A DNA stretch of 64,000 nt, from the NCBI RefSeq assembly GCF_042427575.1, contig NZ_JBHMFD010000007.1, positions 248,001 through 312,000 of the forward strand. Direction: 5' to 3'. The translations under genes and the position numbers were made by a program. Positions 50,494 through 58,354 of this stretch are shown piece by piece. Source of the DNA: Bergeyella porcorum (GTDB lineage: Bacteria; Bacteroidota; Bacteroidia; Flavobacteriales; Weeksellaceae). The notes beneath the pieces were generated by a model. It saw only the letters and a program-made list of their open reading frames with translations. It ran no database searches and had not been told where the DNA came from. The stretch's first letter is position 1. The number at the start of each line of letters is the position of its first letter.

Positions 50494-51588
50494 ATGAAAA
50501 TCATTGACAGATATATCATAAGAAAATTCCTCGGGACGCTGAGTTTTATGCTATTGCTACTTTCCATCATTGTAGTAGTGATAGATGTGCAGGCAAAGTC
50601 GCCGAGGATAGAAGGCAATGGTTTTTCCGTGGGATATTTTTTACTTTACTTTTACCCATTTTGGATGGTGTATTTGGTGATTACCTTTATGTCCATCTTG
50701 GTGTTTATTTCGGTGATTTACTTTACCTCTCGTATGGCTAATAATACAGAGATTGTAGCCATCATCAGCAGTGGAGCTAGTTTTCACCGTTTCGCCCGTC
50801 CCTATTTTTTAGCTTCGGGTATTCTTGCGGTGATGGCGTTGGCTACCAATCATTTTGTTTTGCCTTGGGCTAATATCCAGAAGAATAAATTAGAGGTTTA
50901 TACCTATAATTCTGTGGATAGGGAAAAGGTTTTGGGAAATGCAGAAATTGCTACACAACTTTCGCCTACGGAGTTTATCTTCATTAGTAATTACAACAGA
51001 AAAGAAAAGCGTGGCTCTAGTTTCAAATACCAAAAATTTGATAAAAATAGAAAACTTCAAGAGCAAATTGTAGCCAATGAAATGTCTTGGGATGCCAAGA
51101 AAAAGAAATTTATCCTCACGGGATACCTGCACAGAAAGACGGCAAAAAACGATACAGAAGTGCTATCTAATGGCGATGTTAAGGAAATGGATTTTGGACA
51201 CGCTCCAGAGGAATTGTTTCCAGATCAGCTATTGGCACAGACCAAGACCACACCAGAGCTGGTGAATCTTATCAATCTAGAAAAAGCGAAAGGCAATCAT
51301 AATCTTGCTATGTTCCTTAGTGAGCTCCATCAGCGTACTTCTATGCCAGTGTCTATCATTATTTTAACGATATTAGCCCTATCGCTATCCTCCCAGAAAA
51401 AGAGAGGAGGCTTAGGGGCTAATCTTGCCATTGGGATTGCTTTGGCATTTGTCTTTGTGTTTTCGTTTGAGGCTCTCAAAGTAGTAGCAGAGAACCAAGT
51501 GATTTCCCCACTTTTGGCAATGTGGTTGCCTAATATTGTATTTGCTCCTATTGCAGCGGTTTTATATTTCAAAAGAGCCAATCAGTAG
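50494..51588 (+). CDS. LptF/LptG-family lipopolysaccharide export permease
   Basis: A 364-residue inner-membrane permease with three N-terminal and three C-terminal membrane helices around a periplasmic beta-jellyroll domain (about residues 110-260). It starts MKIIDRYIIRKFLGTL, the typical amphipathic entry of YjgP/YjgQ proteins. LHQRTSMPVSIIILTILALSLSS marks the conserved later membrane region. It would work with LptB to lift LPS from the inner membrane. LptF and LptG cannot be separated confidently here. Start at ATG 50494. Its last 7 bases overlap the birA 3' end. Confidence 0.9.
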   Translation: MKIIDRYIIRKFLGTLSFMLLLLSIIVVVIDVQAKSPRIEGNGFSVGYFLLYFYPFWMVYLVITFMSILVFISVIYFTSRMANNTEIVAIISSGASFHRFARPYFLASGILAVMALATNHFVLPWANIQKNKLEVYTYNSVDREKVLGNAEIATQLSPTEFIFISNYNRKEKRGSSFKYQKFDKNRKLQEQIVANEMSWDAKKKKFILTGYLHRKTAKNDTEVLSNGDVKEMDFGHAPEELFPDQLLAQTKTTPELVNLINLEKAKGNHNLAMFLSELHQRTSMPVSIIILTILALSLSSQKKRGGLGANLAIGIALAFVFVFSFEALKVVAENQVISPLLAMWLPNIVFAPIAAVLYFKRANQ

Positions 51589-52295
51589 AGCAATTGGATT
51601 TCCTTGTTTGCAAAGGATTTTAGTCCCTCGTGTTCTAGTTCTATCCAAAGTTTACCATCACTACTGGCGGATTGAATTATGCCATTTTGTCGCATTTCTT
51701 TTGTTTCAAAGACAGAAATAATTCCTTTTCGGAACAAGTGATGATTAAAGTTTTCCAAAATATCGTTTTCGCTTTTAGGCTTTATAATCGCTTCACAAAA
51801 AGCCTTATGAAATGTTGTGGTAAAGTGGTTTAAGTCATAATGTTTTTGGGTCTTCACAGCTATAGAACTTGCCTTTGGCAAATCTGAAAAGTCGGTTTGT
51901 AAAACATTGATGCCTATGCCAATGATATAATAGTAACGCTCTCCGATTTTCTGTTTTTCAATGAGCATTCCAGAAACCTTTTTTCCGAGGATAATCATAT
52001 CATTGGGCCATTTAATTTCTATCTCAAATTGGGTCAAATTGGCAAGAATATCTCGCAATACGCAAGCGGTATGAAAATTGAATAAACTACCCGAGTGTGG
52101 AAAAAATGCGATGTCCAAAGCTAAACTGTATGCTAAGTTTTGGTTTTTAAAGGATTTCCAAACATTGCCATATTGCCCACGCCCTTGGGTCTGATGAAAG
52201 GTGTAAACAGCCATTGACTTTTGGGATGCAGCAACCAAAGGGATGATTTCATCATTGGTAGAAGTACAGCTTTCAAGATGGTGGATAGGAAACAT
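51582..52295 (-). CDS. birA: Biotin-[acetyl-CoA-carboxylase] ligase
   Basis: A 237-residue biotin-protein ligase without the DNA-binding domain (group I type). Motifs: ESCTSTNDEI at the N-terminus, the biotinoyl-AMP loop TQGRGQYGNVWKS near residue 36, IEIKWPNDMIILGKKVSGMLIE near 92 and IIGIGINVLQTDF near 122. It attaches biotin to carboxylase carrier proteins but should not repress bio genes. It is divergent from rsfS and convergent with the LptF/G gene. Confidence 0.93.
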   Translation of the reverse strand: MFPIHHLESCTSTNDEIIPLVAASQKSMAVYTFHQTQGRGQYGNVWKSFKNQNLAYSLALDIAFFPHSGSLFNFHTACVLRDILANLTQFEIEIKWPNDMIILGKKVSGMLIEKQKIGERYYYIIGIGINVLQTDFSDLPKASSIAVKTQKHYDLNHFTTTFHKAFCEAIIKPKSENDILENFNHHLFRKGIISVFETKEMRQNGIIQSASSDGKLWIELEHEGLKSFANKEIQLLY

Positions 52296-52385
52296 TTTTA
52301 AGAAATTTTTAAGACTTTAAAGATACAAATAACAACGATAAATACACAAAAAAACAATAAATTTGCAAATTATACTCAATTTTAA

Positions 52386-52754
52386 ATGAACAGCAATTTA
52401 CAGAAACAAGCACTGATAGAAAAAATCGTGGAAGCGATACAAGATACTAAAGGTGAAGATATCAAAATTTTTGATTTATCAAACATTGAAAACTCCGTGG
52501 CAGAGACCTTTATCATCTGTAGTGGAAACTCCAATACACAGGTGAATGCCATTGCGGGGAATGTGGAAAAAAAAGTAAGAAACGAGCTCAAAGAACGCCC
52601 TTGGCACGTAGAAGGTACCGATAACGCCTTGTGGATTCTGATGGACTATGTCTCCGTAGTGGTACACATTTTCCAGACACAAACCCGAGATTATTACGAA
52701 ATAGAAGAGCTGTGGGGCGATGCTAAAATCACCACCATAGAAGATGTATTATAA
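52386..52754 (+). CDS. rsfS: Ribosome silencing factor RsfS
   Basis: A 122-residue RsfS/YbeB/Iojap protein that binds L14 and blocks subunit joining under starvation. Segments: IVEAIQDTKGEDIKIFDLSN, TFIICSGNSNTQVNAIAGNV, RPWHVEGTDNALWILMDYVSVVVHIF and RDYYEIEELWGDA. The whole domain is present. ftsH follows after 21 bases, the usual flavobacterial pair; the downstream LUD-cdsA-psd genes that usually continue the cluster are at 11.3 kb instead. Confidence 0.95.
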   Translation: MNSNLQKQALIEKIVEAIQDTKGEDIKIFDLSNIENSVAETFIICSGNSNTQVNAIAGNVEKKVRNELKERPWHVEGTDNALWILMDYVSVVVHIFQTQTRDYYEIEELWGDAKITTIEDVL

Positions 52755-52775
52755 CTAATTTTGAACTAAATAATA

Positions 52776-54779
52776 ATGAACAATAAAGGATTTAATTGGT
52801 TCTTCCCGATAGCCATCATCGTAGTGCTGTTTTTATTCTTGCAGCCGATGTTATCTGGCTCGGAGGGACAGAAGATAGATGAAGACCAGTTTTATGAGTT
52901 GGTACAGTCTGGCAGTGTGAAAGAAGTAATGGTGTACAAAGACACCGATAAGGCTGATGTTTACCTTACCCAAGAAGCAAAAAGTAAGTCCGTTAATGCC
53001 TCAAAGCAAGACAATTCGCCATTCAAAGCGTTAGATTTTGCTCAGGCTACAGCAGATTATTCTCTTAGCTTCGGGGATTTGAAACTTTTCCAGGAGCGTT
53101 ATAACGAGATTAAAAAAAATAATCCTAATATCACAACTAAGATGGACTTCGGTCAAGAGAAAAACCCTCTTACAGAGATGTTCTTTTCCATTTTCATTTG
53201 GGTGGCGATGTTAGGTCTATTTTACTTTTTCCTCTTCAGAAGAATGGCAGGAGGTGGCTCTGGCGGTGGCGGAGTTTTTAGCGTAGGAAAGTCTAGAGCA
53301 AAACTCTTTGATGAAAAAAATAACATCCAAGTTACTTTTAAAGATGTAGCAGGGCTAGAAGGTGCAAAAGAAGAAGTACAAGAAGTGGTAGATTTCCTTA
53401 AAAACTCTGAAAAATATACCAAGCTGGGAGGTAAAATTCCGAAAGGGGTATTATTAGTAGGGCCTCCGGGGACGGGTAAAACCCTTCTGGCGAAAGCCGT
53501 AGCAGGAGAGGCAAAAGTGCCGTTTTTCTCCCTATCAGGGTCAGATTTTGTGGAAATGTTTGTAGGGGTAGGCGCGTCTAGAGTAAGAGATTTATTCGCT
53601 CAGGCTAAAGCAAAATCTCCAGCGATTATTTTCATTGATGAGATAGATGCCATTGGTAGAGCCAGAGGAAAAGGCAATATCACGGGGGGGAATGATGAGA
53701 GAGAAAATACGCTCAATCAGCTTCTTACCGAGATGGATGGTTTTGGCACAGATACCAATGTGATTGTAATGGCGGCTACCAACCGTGCCGATATTTTGGA
53801 TAAAGCCTTGATGAGAGCAGGGCGTTTTGACCGTTCCATTTATGTAGATTTACCAGAATTGCACGAGAGAAAACAAATCTTTGATGTGCATTTATCCAAA
53901 ATTAAATTGGATGACTCTGTAGATAGAGAATTTTTGGCGAAACAAACCCCTGGCTTTAGTGGTGCCGATATTGCCAATGTGTGTAATGAAGCCGCGCTTG
54001 TGGCAGCCAGAAAAGGACACGAAAGCGTTACCAAACAAGATTTCTTGGATGCGGTGGATAGAATCATCGGTGGACTAGAAAAGAAAAATAAAGCCATCAA
54101 ACCTTCGGAGAAGAAAAGAGTGGCTTATCACGAAGCGGGGCACGCTACCATCTCTTGGCTTGTAGAGCACGCAGCACCACTTTTGAAGGTAACTATCGTA
54201 CCGAGAGGGCGTTCCTTGGGAGCCGCTTGGTATTTGCCAGAAGAAAGACAGCTTACCATTACTGAGCAAATGCTAGATGAGATGTGTGCCACACTAGGAG
54301 GGCGAGCGGCAGAGCAAGTGGTCTTCGGAAATATCTCTACAGGGGCATTGTCAGATTTGGAACGCGTTACCAAACAAGCTCAGGCAATGGTTACCATCTA
54401 TGGTCTGAATGATAAGCTGGGGAATATCTCTTACTACGATAGCTCTGGACAAAGCGAATACAGCTTCGGAAAACCATACTCTGAACAGACGGCAAGAGTC
54501 ATAGATGAAGAAATCTCTAAAATCATCGAAACGCAATACCAAAGAGCGATAGAGATACTATCTTCTCACCGTGAAAAATTAGACGCTTTGGCGAATAAAC
54601 TTTTGGAAAAAGAGGTGATTTTCAGAGAAGATTTGGAAGAAATTTTTGGAAAAAGAGCTTGGGACCCAGAGCTGACAGAAACCCCAGTTTCTACGGTGGT
54701 AGAGGAGAATGCTCCCGAAGAGCCTATGGCAACAGCACCGAAAGAAGAAGATGTTTCAAACGAAACCAACAATTCATAA
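52776..54779 (+). CDS. ftsH: ATP-dependent zinc metalloprotease FtsH
   Basis: A 667-residue membrane AAA+ protease that degrades short-lived and misassembled membrane proteins. TM1 is about residues 8-26, the periplasmic domain 27-133, TM2 134-154, then a Gly-rich hinge (GGGSGGGG). The AAA domain has Walker A GPPGTGKT at 229-236, Walker B IIFIDEID and the ATNRADILDKALMRAGRFDR second region of homology. The zinc protease has HEAGH at 452-456 with the later Asp in the LSDLERVTKQA segment. The C-terminal tail is acidic. Downstream of rsfS and followed by a terminator. Confidence 0.97.
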   Translation: MNNKGFNWFFPIAIIVVLFLFLQPMLSGSEGQKIDEDQFYELVQSGSVKEVMVYKDTDKADVYLTQEAKSKSVNASKQDNSPFKALDFAQATADYSLSFGDLKLFQERYNEIKKNNPNITTKMDFGQEKNPLTEMFFSIFIWVAMLGLFYFFLFRRMAGGGSGGGGVFSVGKSRAKLFDEKNNIQVTFKDVAGLEGAKEEVQEVVDFLKNSEKYTKLGGKIPKGVLLVGPPGTGKTLLAKAVAGEAKVPFFSLSGSDFVEMFVGVGASRVRDLFAQAKAKSPAIIFIDEIDAIGRARGKGNITGGNDERENTLNQLLTEMDGFGTDTNVIVMAATNRADILDKALMRAGRFDRSIYVDLPELHERKQIFDVHLSKIKLDDSVDREFLAKQTPGFSGADIANVCNEAALVAARKGHESVTKQDFLDAVDRIIGGLEKKNKAIKPSEKKRVAYHEAGHATISWLVEHAAPLLKVTIVPRGRSLGAAWYLPEERQLTITEQMLDEMCATLGGRAAEQVVFGNISTGALSDLERVTKQAQAMVTIYGLNDKLGNISYYDSSGQSEYSFGKPYSEQTARVIDEEISKIIETQYQRAIEILSSHREKLDALANKLLEKEVIFREDLEEIFGKRAWDPELTETPVSTVVEENAPEEPMATAPKEEDVSNETNNS

Positions 54780-54796
54780 TTGAATAATTAAAAACA

Positions 54797-54835
54797 AGAG
54801 ACTTTTCTTTATCAGTATTGAAAAGTCTCTTTTTT
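54797..54835 (+). terminator. Terminator of rsfS-ftsH
   Basis: The stem AAGAGACTTTTC / GAAAAGTCTCTT with a 12-base loop, followed by TTTT. Confidence 0.88.
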
Positions 54836-54843
54836 AGAATAAA

Positions 54844-56040
54844 ATGGCAATAAAGAAAAAAATACTCATCAGAATAGGCTCTCTAAGACACGGAGGTGCC
54901 GAGAAAGTCTTGGTGACATTTTTGAAAAACCTCCCTGCGGAGAAGTATGATATAGACCTTTTGCTCAACCTCTATTCTGGAAAATATTTGAATGAAGTTC
55001 CGAAGTGGGTGAATGTTCTTTACCTGAACAAAGGGGAAATGATTACCACCAATAGACCGCAGGATATTCCTAAAAAAGCCTTTCGGGTGCTTTATCAAGC
55101 TTTGCTGAAAAAGTTTCCCAAACTACTGTATAATGGCATCCTAAAAGGAAAACAATACGATGTAGAATTTGCTGCCATCCACGGTTTTCGAGATGAGATT
55201 CTCAATTCTCCATTGAAGAGCTCTAAAAAAATCGTGTGGATACATAATGACTTGAGAAAGACAGAGTTCCATAATTATACCGATGAAGAAATAAGGAAAT
55301 TCTTTGGATACGATAGGGTAATGGTGATTTCTGAACATATTCAAAAAGATTTTGAAACCCTTGCTCAGAATGAAGATGAAAAACAACGCATTGTAAGAAT
55401 ATATAACCCTTTGGATACCGATGAAATTTTGAAAAAATCGGTGATGTCCGCTGATGGAAAAGAAGAACGAAATGCTGAACTTTCTACCAACCCTCAACCC
55501 TCAACCCTCAACCCTCAACCAACCTTCCTTTCTGTAGGGACTGTTTTTCCACAAAAGGGATTTGATAGGCTTCTGAAAGTTCACAAAAGGCTTTTAGATG
55601 AAGGTTTTCCGCATAAGGTAGTTATCGCAGGCGATGGTTATGATTTTGAGAATATTAAGAAACTAAAATCCGAGCTGGGGGTAGATGATACCGCCACAAT
55701 GCTTGGCTTTACAGACAATCCTTATCCTTATTTCAAAAAAGCAGATTTCTATATTTTAAGCTCTCGATATGAGGGTTTTCCTACCGTTCTTTTTGAGGCG
55801 ATTACACTAAAGAAAAACATCATCGCTACCGATGTTTCAGGCGTTCGGGAAATGTTGTTAGACGGAGATTTAGGATGCATTGTAGAAAATTCCGAACAAG
55901 GAATTTATCAAGGAATGAAACAAGCTCTAACACAACCACAGAGTTTTGAAGTGTATCAAGAAAAACTGAAAAACTATGAAATGCCTTTTGAGCTAAACAA
56001 TTCTGTGAAAGAAATAATGCAAATTATAGATGAGGTGTAA
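54844..56040 (+). CDS. GT-B glycosyltransferase (family 4) with an internal 7-bp tandem repeat
   Basis: A 398-residue glycosyltransferase. The N-terminal lobe starts IRIGSLRHGGAEKVLVTFL. The C-terminal lobe has FLSVGTVFPQKGFDRLLKVHKRLL, VIAGDGYDF and the donor-binding Glu pair in SRYEGFPTVLFEAITLKKNIIATDVSGVRE. Between the lobes (about residues 215-227) a stretch STNPQPSTLNPQPT is encoded by 4.7 copies of CAACCCT. Change by one unit would shift the frame and truncate the C-terminal lobe. It is currently in frame. Substrate unknown; likely an LPS or exopolysaccharide sugar. A promoter between the ftsH terminator and the ATG is not obvious. Confidence 0.87.
   Translation: MAIKKKILIRIGSLRHGGAEKVLVTFLKNLPAEKYDIDLLLNLYSGKYLNEVPKWVNVLYLNKGEMITTNRPQDIPKKAFRVLYQALLKKFPKLLYNGILKGKQYDVEFAAIHGFRDEILNSPLKSSKKIVWIHNDLRKTEFHNYTDEEIRKFFGYDRVMVISEHIQKDFETLAQNEDEKQRIVRIYNPLDTDEILKKSVMSADGKEERNAELSTNPQPSTLNPQPTFLSVGTVFPQKGFDRLLKVHKRLLDEGFPHKVVIAGDGYDFENIKKLKSELGVDDTATMLGFTDNPYPYFKKADFYILSSRYEGFPTVLFEAITLKKNIIATDVSGVREMLLDGDLGCIVENSEQGIYQGMKQALTQPQSFEVYQEKLKNYEMPFELNNSVKEIMQIIDEV
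55488..55520. repeat. Heptanucleotide simple-sequence repeat (CAACCCT, 4.7 copies)
   Basis: Thirty-three bases of exact CAACCCT tandem copies inside the glycosyltransferase gene, followed by a further AACC. The unit length is not a multiple of three. Confidence 0.95.
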
Positions 56041-56076
56041 ATAAGTGGTAATAAAACATTAGCTATATTTTAAACA

Positions 56077-56110
56077 AAAACGGAGATGCAAAAAAGTATC
56101 TCCGTTTCTA
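56077..56110. terminator. Bidirectional terminator between the glycosyltransferase and fabG
   Basis: A perfect stem AAACGGAGAT / ATCTCCGTTT with a 10-base loop between convergent genes, with A and T runs on both sides. Confidence 0.85.
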
Positions 56111-56123
56111 TATTATAATAACT

Positions 56124-56867
56124 TTAAGTAAGCATTCCACCATCTACATTGAGGACTTGTCCCGAAATGTATGAAGACATCTCACTACCAAGGAATACAC
56201 ACGCATTCGCTACATCTTCTGGTTGACCACCTCGTTTTAGAGGAATCGCATCTCGCCATCCTTGTACGGTTTTCTCATCTAATGCGGCTGTCATTTCAGT
56301 TTCTATGAACCCTGGTGCTATGGCATTGCAACGGATATTTCGCGAACCTAGCTCCAACGCAATAGACTTAGTAAAACCAATAACCCCCGCTTTAGAGGCT
56401 GCATAGTTGGCCTGCCCTGCGTTACCTTTCACTCCTACCACAGAGGTCATATTGATGATAGAACCACTTTTTGCCTTCATCATTGGCTTAATCACTGCTT
56501 TGGTTAGGTTAAACACCGAATCCAAATTAACCTTAATGATAGTATCCCAATCTTCTTTGGACATACGGAGCATTAGATTATCTTTGGTAATCCCAGCGTT
56601 GTTCACCAAAATATCTATCTGACCAAATTCTGCCAAGACATCATCTACCAATTTCTGAGAAGCTTCAAAATCTGATGCATCGCTCTGATAAGCCTTCACT
56701 TGAGTGATACCACTTAAAGCATTTTCTATTTCCTTTGCTTTGTCCGCAGACCCTGCATAAGTGAATGCTACCTTTGCCCCTTGTGCTGCAAAAACCTCCA
56801 CAATACCTTTCCCGATGCCTCTAGTTCCACCGGTAACAAGGGCCACTTTTCCTTCTAATAGTTTCAT
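56124..56867 (-). CDS. fabG: 3-oxoacyl-[acyl-carrier-protein] reductase
   Basis: A 247-residue short-chain dehydrogenase reducing 3-oxoacyl-ACP with NADPH in fatty-acid elongation. The cofactor motif is VTGGTRGIGKGI (residues 11-22). NNAGIT follows near residue 89, and the catalytic tetrad is Asn (SVFNLTKAV), Ser in NMTSVVG, and Tyr/Lys in YAASKAG near 155. The C-terminal NVDGGMLT is typical of FabG. It is a stand-alone gene here, not in a fab cluster. Confidence 0.94.
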   Translation of the reverse strand: MKLLEGKVALVTGGTRGIGKGIVEVFAAQGAKVAFTYAGSADKAKEIENALSGITQVKAYQSDASDFEASQKLVDDVLAEFGQIDILVNNAGITKDNLMLRMSKEDWDTIIKVNLDSVFNLTKAVIKPMMKAKSGSIINMTSVVGVKGNAGQANYAASKAGVIGFTKSIALELGSRNIRCNAIAPGFIETEMTAALDEKTVQGWRDAIPLKRGGQPEDVANACVFLGSEMSSYISGQVLNVDGGMLT

Positions 56868-57012
56868 TTATTACTGTTGTTTTAATTGTATCTATTGGTT
56901 ACAAATTTAAGGAAATAATCTTTTACTTTTTCCCTTTCAAGGAGGCTTGTTCCTTTTGCAATGTTAGAAACGCTCTTTGGGGAAGTTTTTTTCTATAAAG
57001 AAACAAAATATT

Positions 57013-57462
57013 TTATCCTTCCAGAATCTGTGCCGTGGCTTCTTTGGATTTTACTTTGTCTATGATTCTAACACAAATGCCCTGCTCATCAAAAACAAAA
57101 GTGGTTCTCACAATCCCCATATAGGTTTTACCAAAGTTCTTCTTTTCTTTCCATACGCCAAATAGCTCCACGAGTTCTTTGTTTTCATCGGCTATCAAAT
57201 CAAATGGGAAGCCGTGCTTGGCGTGAAAGTTTTTCTGTTTTTTCTCTCCATCGGCAGAGATGCCCAAAATCTGATACCCCGCCGCTCTAAGCTCTGCATA
57301 GCCATCTCTAAAATTGCACGCCTCCACGGTACAAGTAGGGGTACTTGCCTGAGGGTAAAAGAAAATCACCAATTTTTCCCCTAAAAAAGAGGATGATTTT
57401 ACCTCTGTTCCATCTTGATTTTTCGCTACAAAATCTGGCAGTTGATCTCCAATGTTAATCAT
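57013..57462 (-). CDS. bcp: Thioredoxin-dependent peroxiredoxin (Bcp/PrxQ)
   Basis: A 149-residue thiol peroxidase of the BCP group. The peroxidatic Cys is in YPQASTPTCTVEACNFRD near residue 45, with a second Cys five residues later, the usual resolving position. ISADGEKKQKNFHAKHGFPFDLIAD and VRTTFVFDEQG are typical. The start at 57462 (MINIGDQLPDF) fits the family; longer readings run into the endonuclease gene. It is divergent from nth, with 33 bases between the starts, so the promoters must be close or overlap. Confidence 0.93.
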   Translation of the reverse strand: MINIGDQLPDFVAKNQDGTEVKSSSFLGEKLVIFFYPQASTPTCTVEACNFRDGYAELRAAGYQILGISADGEKKQKNFHAKHGFPFDLIADENKELVELFGVWKEKKNFGKTYMGIVRTTFVFDEQGICVRIIDKVKSKEATAQILEG

Positions 57463-57495
57463 ATTTCTGTATTTTTGTCCAAATTTACATCTATT

Positions 57496-58110
57496 ATGAC
57501 AAAAAAGCAAAGAGCGGAAATTGTAATGCGGGAACTGGAAAAACTCTACCCTGAGGTTCCCATTCCATTGGATCATAAAGACCCATATACGCTTTTGGTA
57601 GCCGTGGCTCTATCTGCACAGAGTACGGATAAGAAAGTAAACCAGATTACACCAAAGCTCTTTGAAGTAGCAGATACACCAGAAAAAATGGCAAAATTAG
57701 ATGCTGCTGAAATCAAAGAATTGATTAAGGAAATTGGACTATCCAATTCCAAAGCTAAGAATCTAAAAGCTATGGCAGAGCTTTTGGTGGAGCGGCATCA
57801 GGGAGTTGTTCCTCAGACTTACGAAGATTTGGAAGCGTTGCCAGGTGTGGGGCATAAAACGGCTTCTGTAGTAATGAGCCAAGCGTTTGGATTTCCTGCA
57901 TTCCCTGTGGATACGCATATCCATAGACTGATGACACAATGGAAACTGACCTCTGGAAAGAATGTAGTGGAAACTGAGAAAGATGCTAAAAAACTCTTTC
58001 CCAAAGCAGCGTGGAATAAACTCCATCTTCAAATCATCTTCTACGGCAGAGAATATTCCCCAGCAAGAGGGAAGGGAAATGATTTTATTACACCAATGCT
58101 TTTTGATTAA
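57496..58110 (+). CDS. nth: Endonuclease III, variant without Fe-S cluster
   Basis: A 204-residue base-excision glycosylase/AP lyase for oxidised pyrimidines. The helix-hairpin-helix is LPGVGHKTASVVM near residue 117 with the catalytic Lys, and the catalytic Asp is in FPVDTHIHRL near 138. The C-terminus, where E. coli Nth binds a [4Fe-4S] cluster with four Cys, reads FYGREYSPARGKGNDFI and contains none of them. The same YGREYSPARG ending is, from memory, normal in flavobacteria. Start at ATG 57496 (MTKKQRAEIVMREL). Confidence 0.93.
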   Translation: MTKKQRAEIVMRELEKLYPEVPIPLDHKDPYTLLVAVALSAQSTDKKVNQITPKLFEVADTPEKMAKLDAAEIKELIKEIGLSNSKAKNLKAMAELLVERHQGVVPQTYEDLEALPGVGHKTASVVMSQAFGFPAFPVDTHIHRLMTQWKLTSGKNVVETEKDAKKLFPKAAWNKLHLQIIFYGREYSPARGKGNDFITPMLFD

Positions 58111-58218
58111 TCCAAATCGCAATAATAGACTTTAAGCTGTAAACAATGATTTTATTTCCCGCTTGGAATGGTGCTAGACCCTGCAATTTTTTTAATTTGG
58201 CTAAAGCCTTTTGGGAAA

Positions 58219-58238
58219 AGTCGGGTTTTAACCCGACT
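58219..58238. repeat. Perfect GC-rich palindrome downstream of nth
   Basis: AGTCGGGTT / AACCCGACT with two bases between the arms, in otherwise AT-rich DNA. There is no T run, so it is not an obvious terminator. Role unknown. Confidence 0.7.
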
Positions 58239-58252
58239 ATATTGACAATTGA

Positions 58253-58295
58253 AAAGCTAAGAGATTAAAAGATTAAGAGGCTAATAGGTTATTAA
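58253..58295. repeat. Degenerate octanucleotide repeat
   Basis: About five imperfect 8-base units of the AGATTAAA / AGATTAAG / AGGCTAAT type in the nth-DUF885 gap. Confidence 0.6.
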
Positions 58296-58300
58296 GAAAT

Positions 58301-58334
58301 AAAAACGAGGAATACTCTGTGGTATTCCTCGTTT
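58301..58334. terminator. Terminator of the DUF885 gene
   Basis: A perfect stem AAACGAGGAATAC / GTATTCCTCGTTT with a 7-base loop, convergent side of nth and the DUF885 gene. Confidence 0.88.
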
Positions 58335-58354
58335 GTAACATTAAGCGATATGCT

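Noticed and set aside
57415..57495. Longer N-terminus for endonuclease III
   Set aside because: The extension runs into the divergent bcp gene and has no homology-like residues; the ATG at 57496 gives the family N-terminus.
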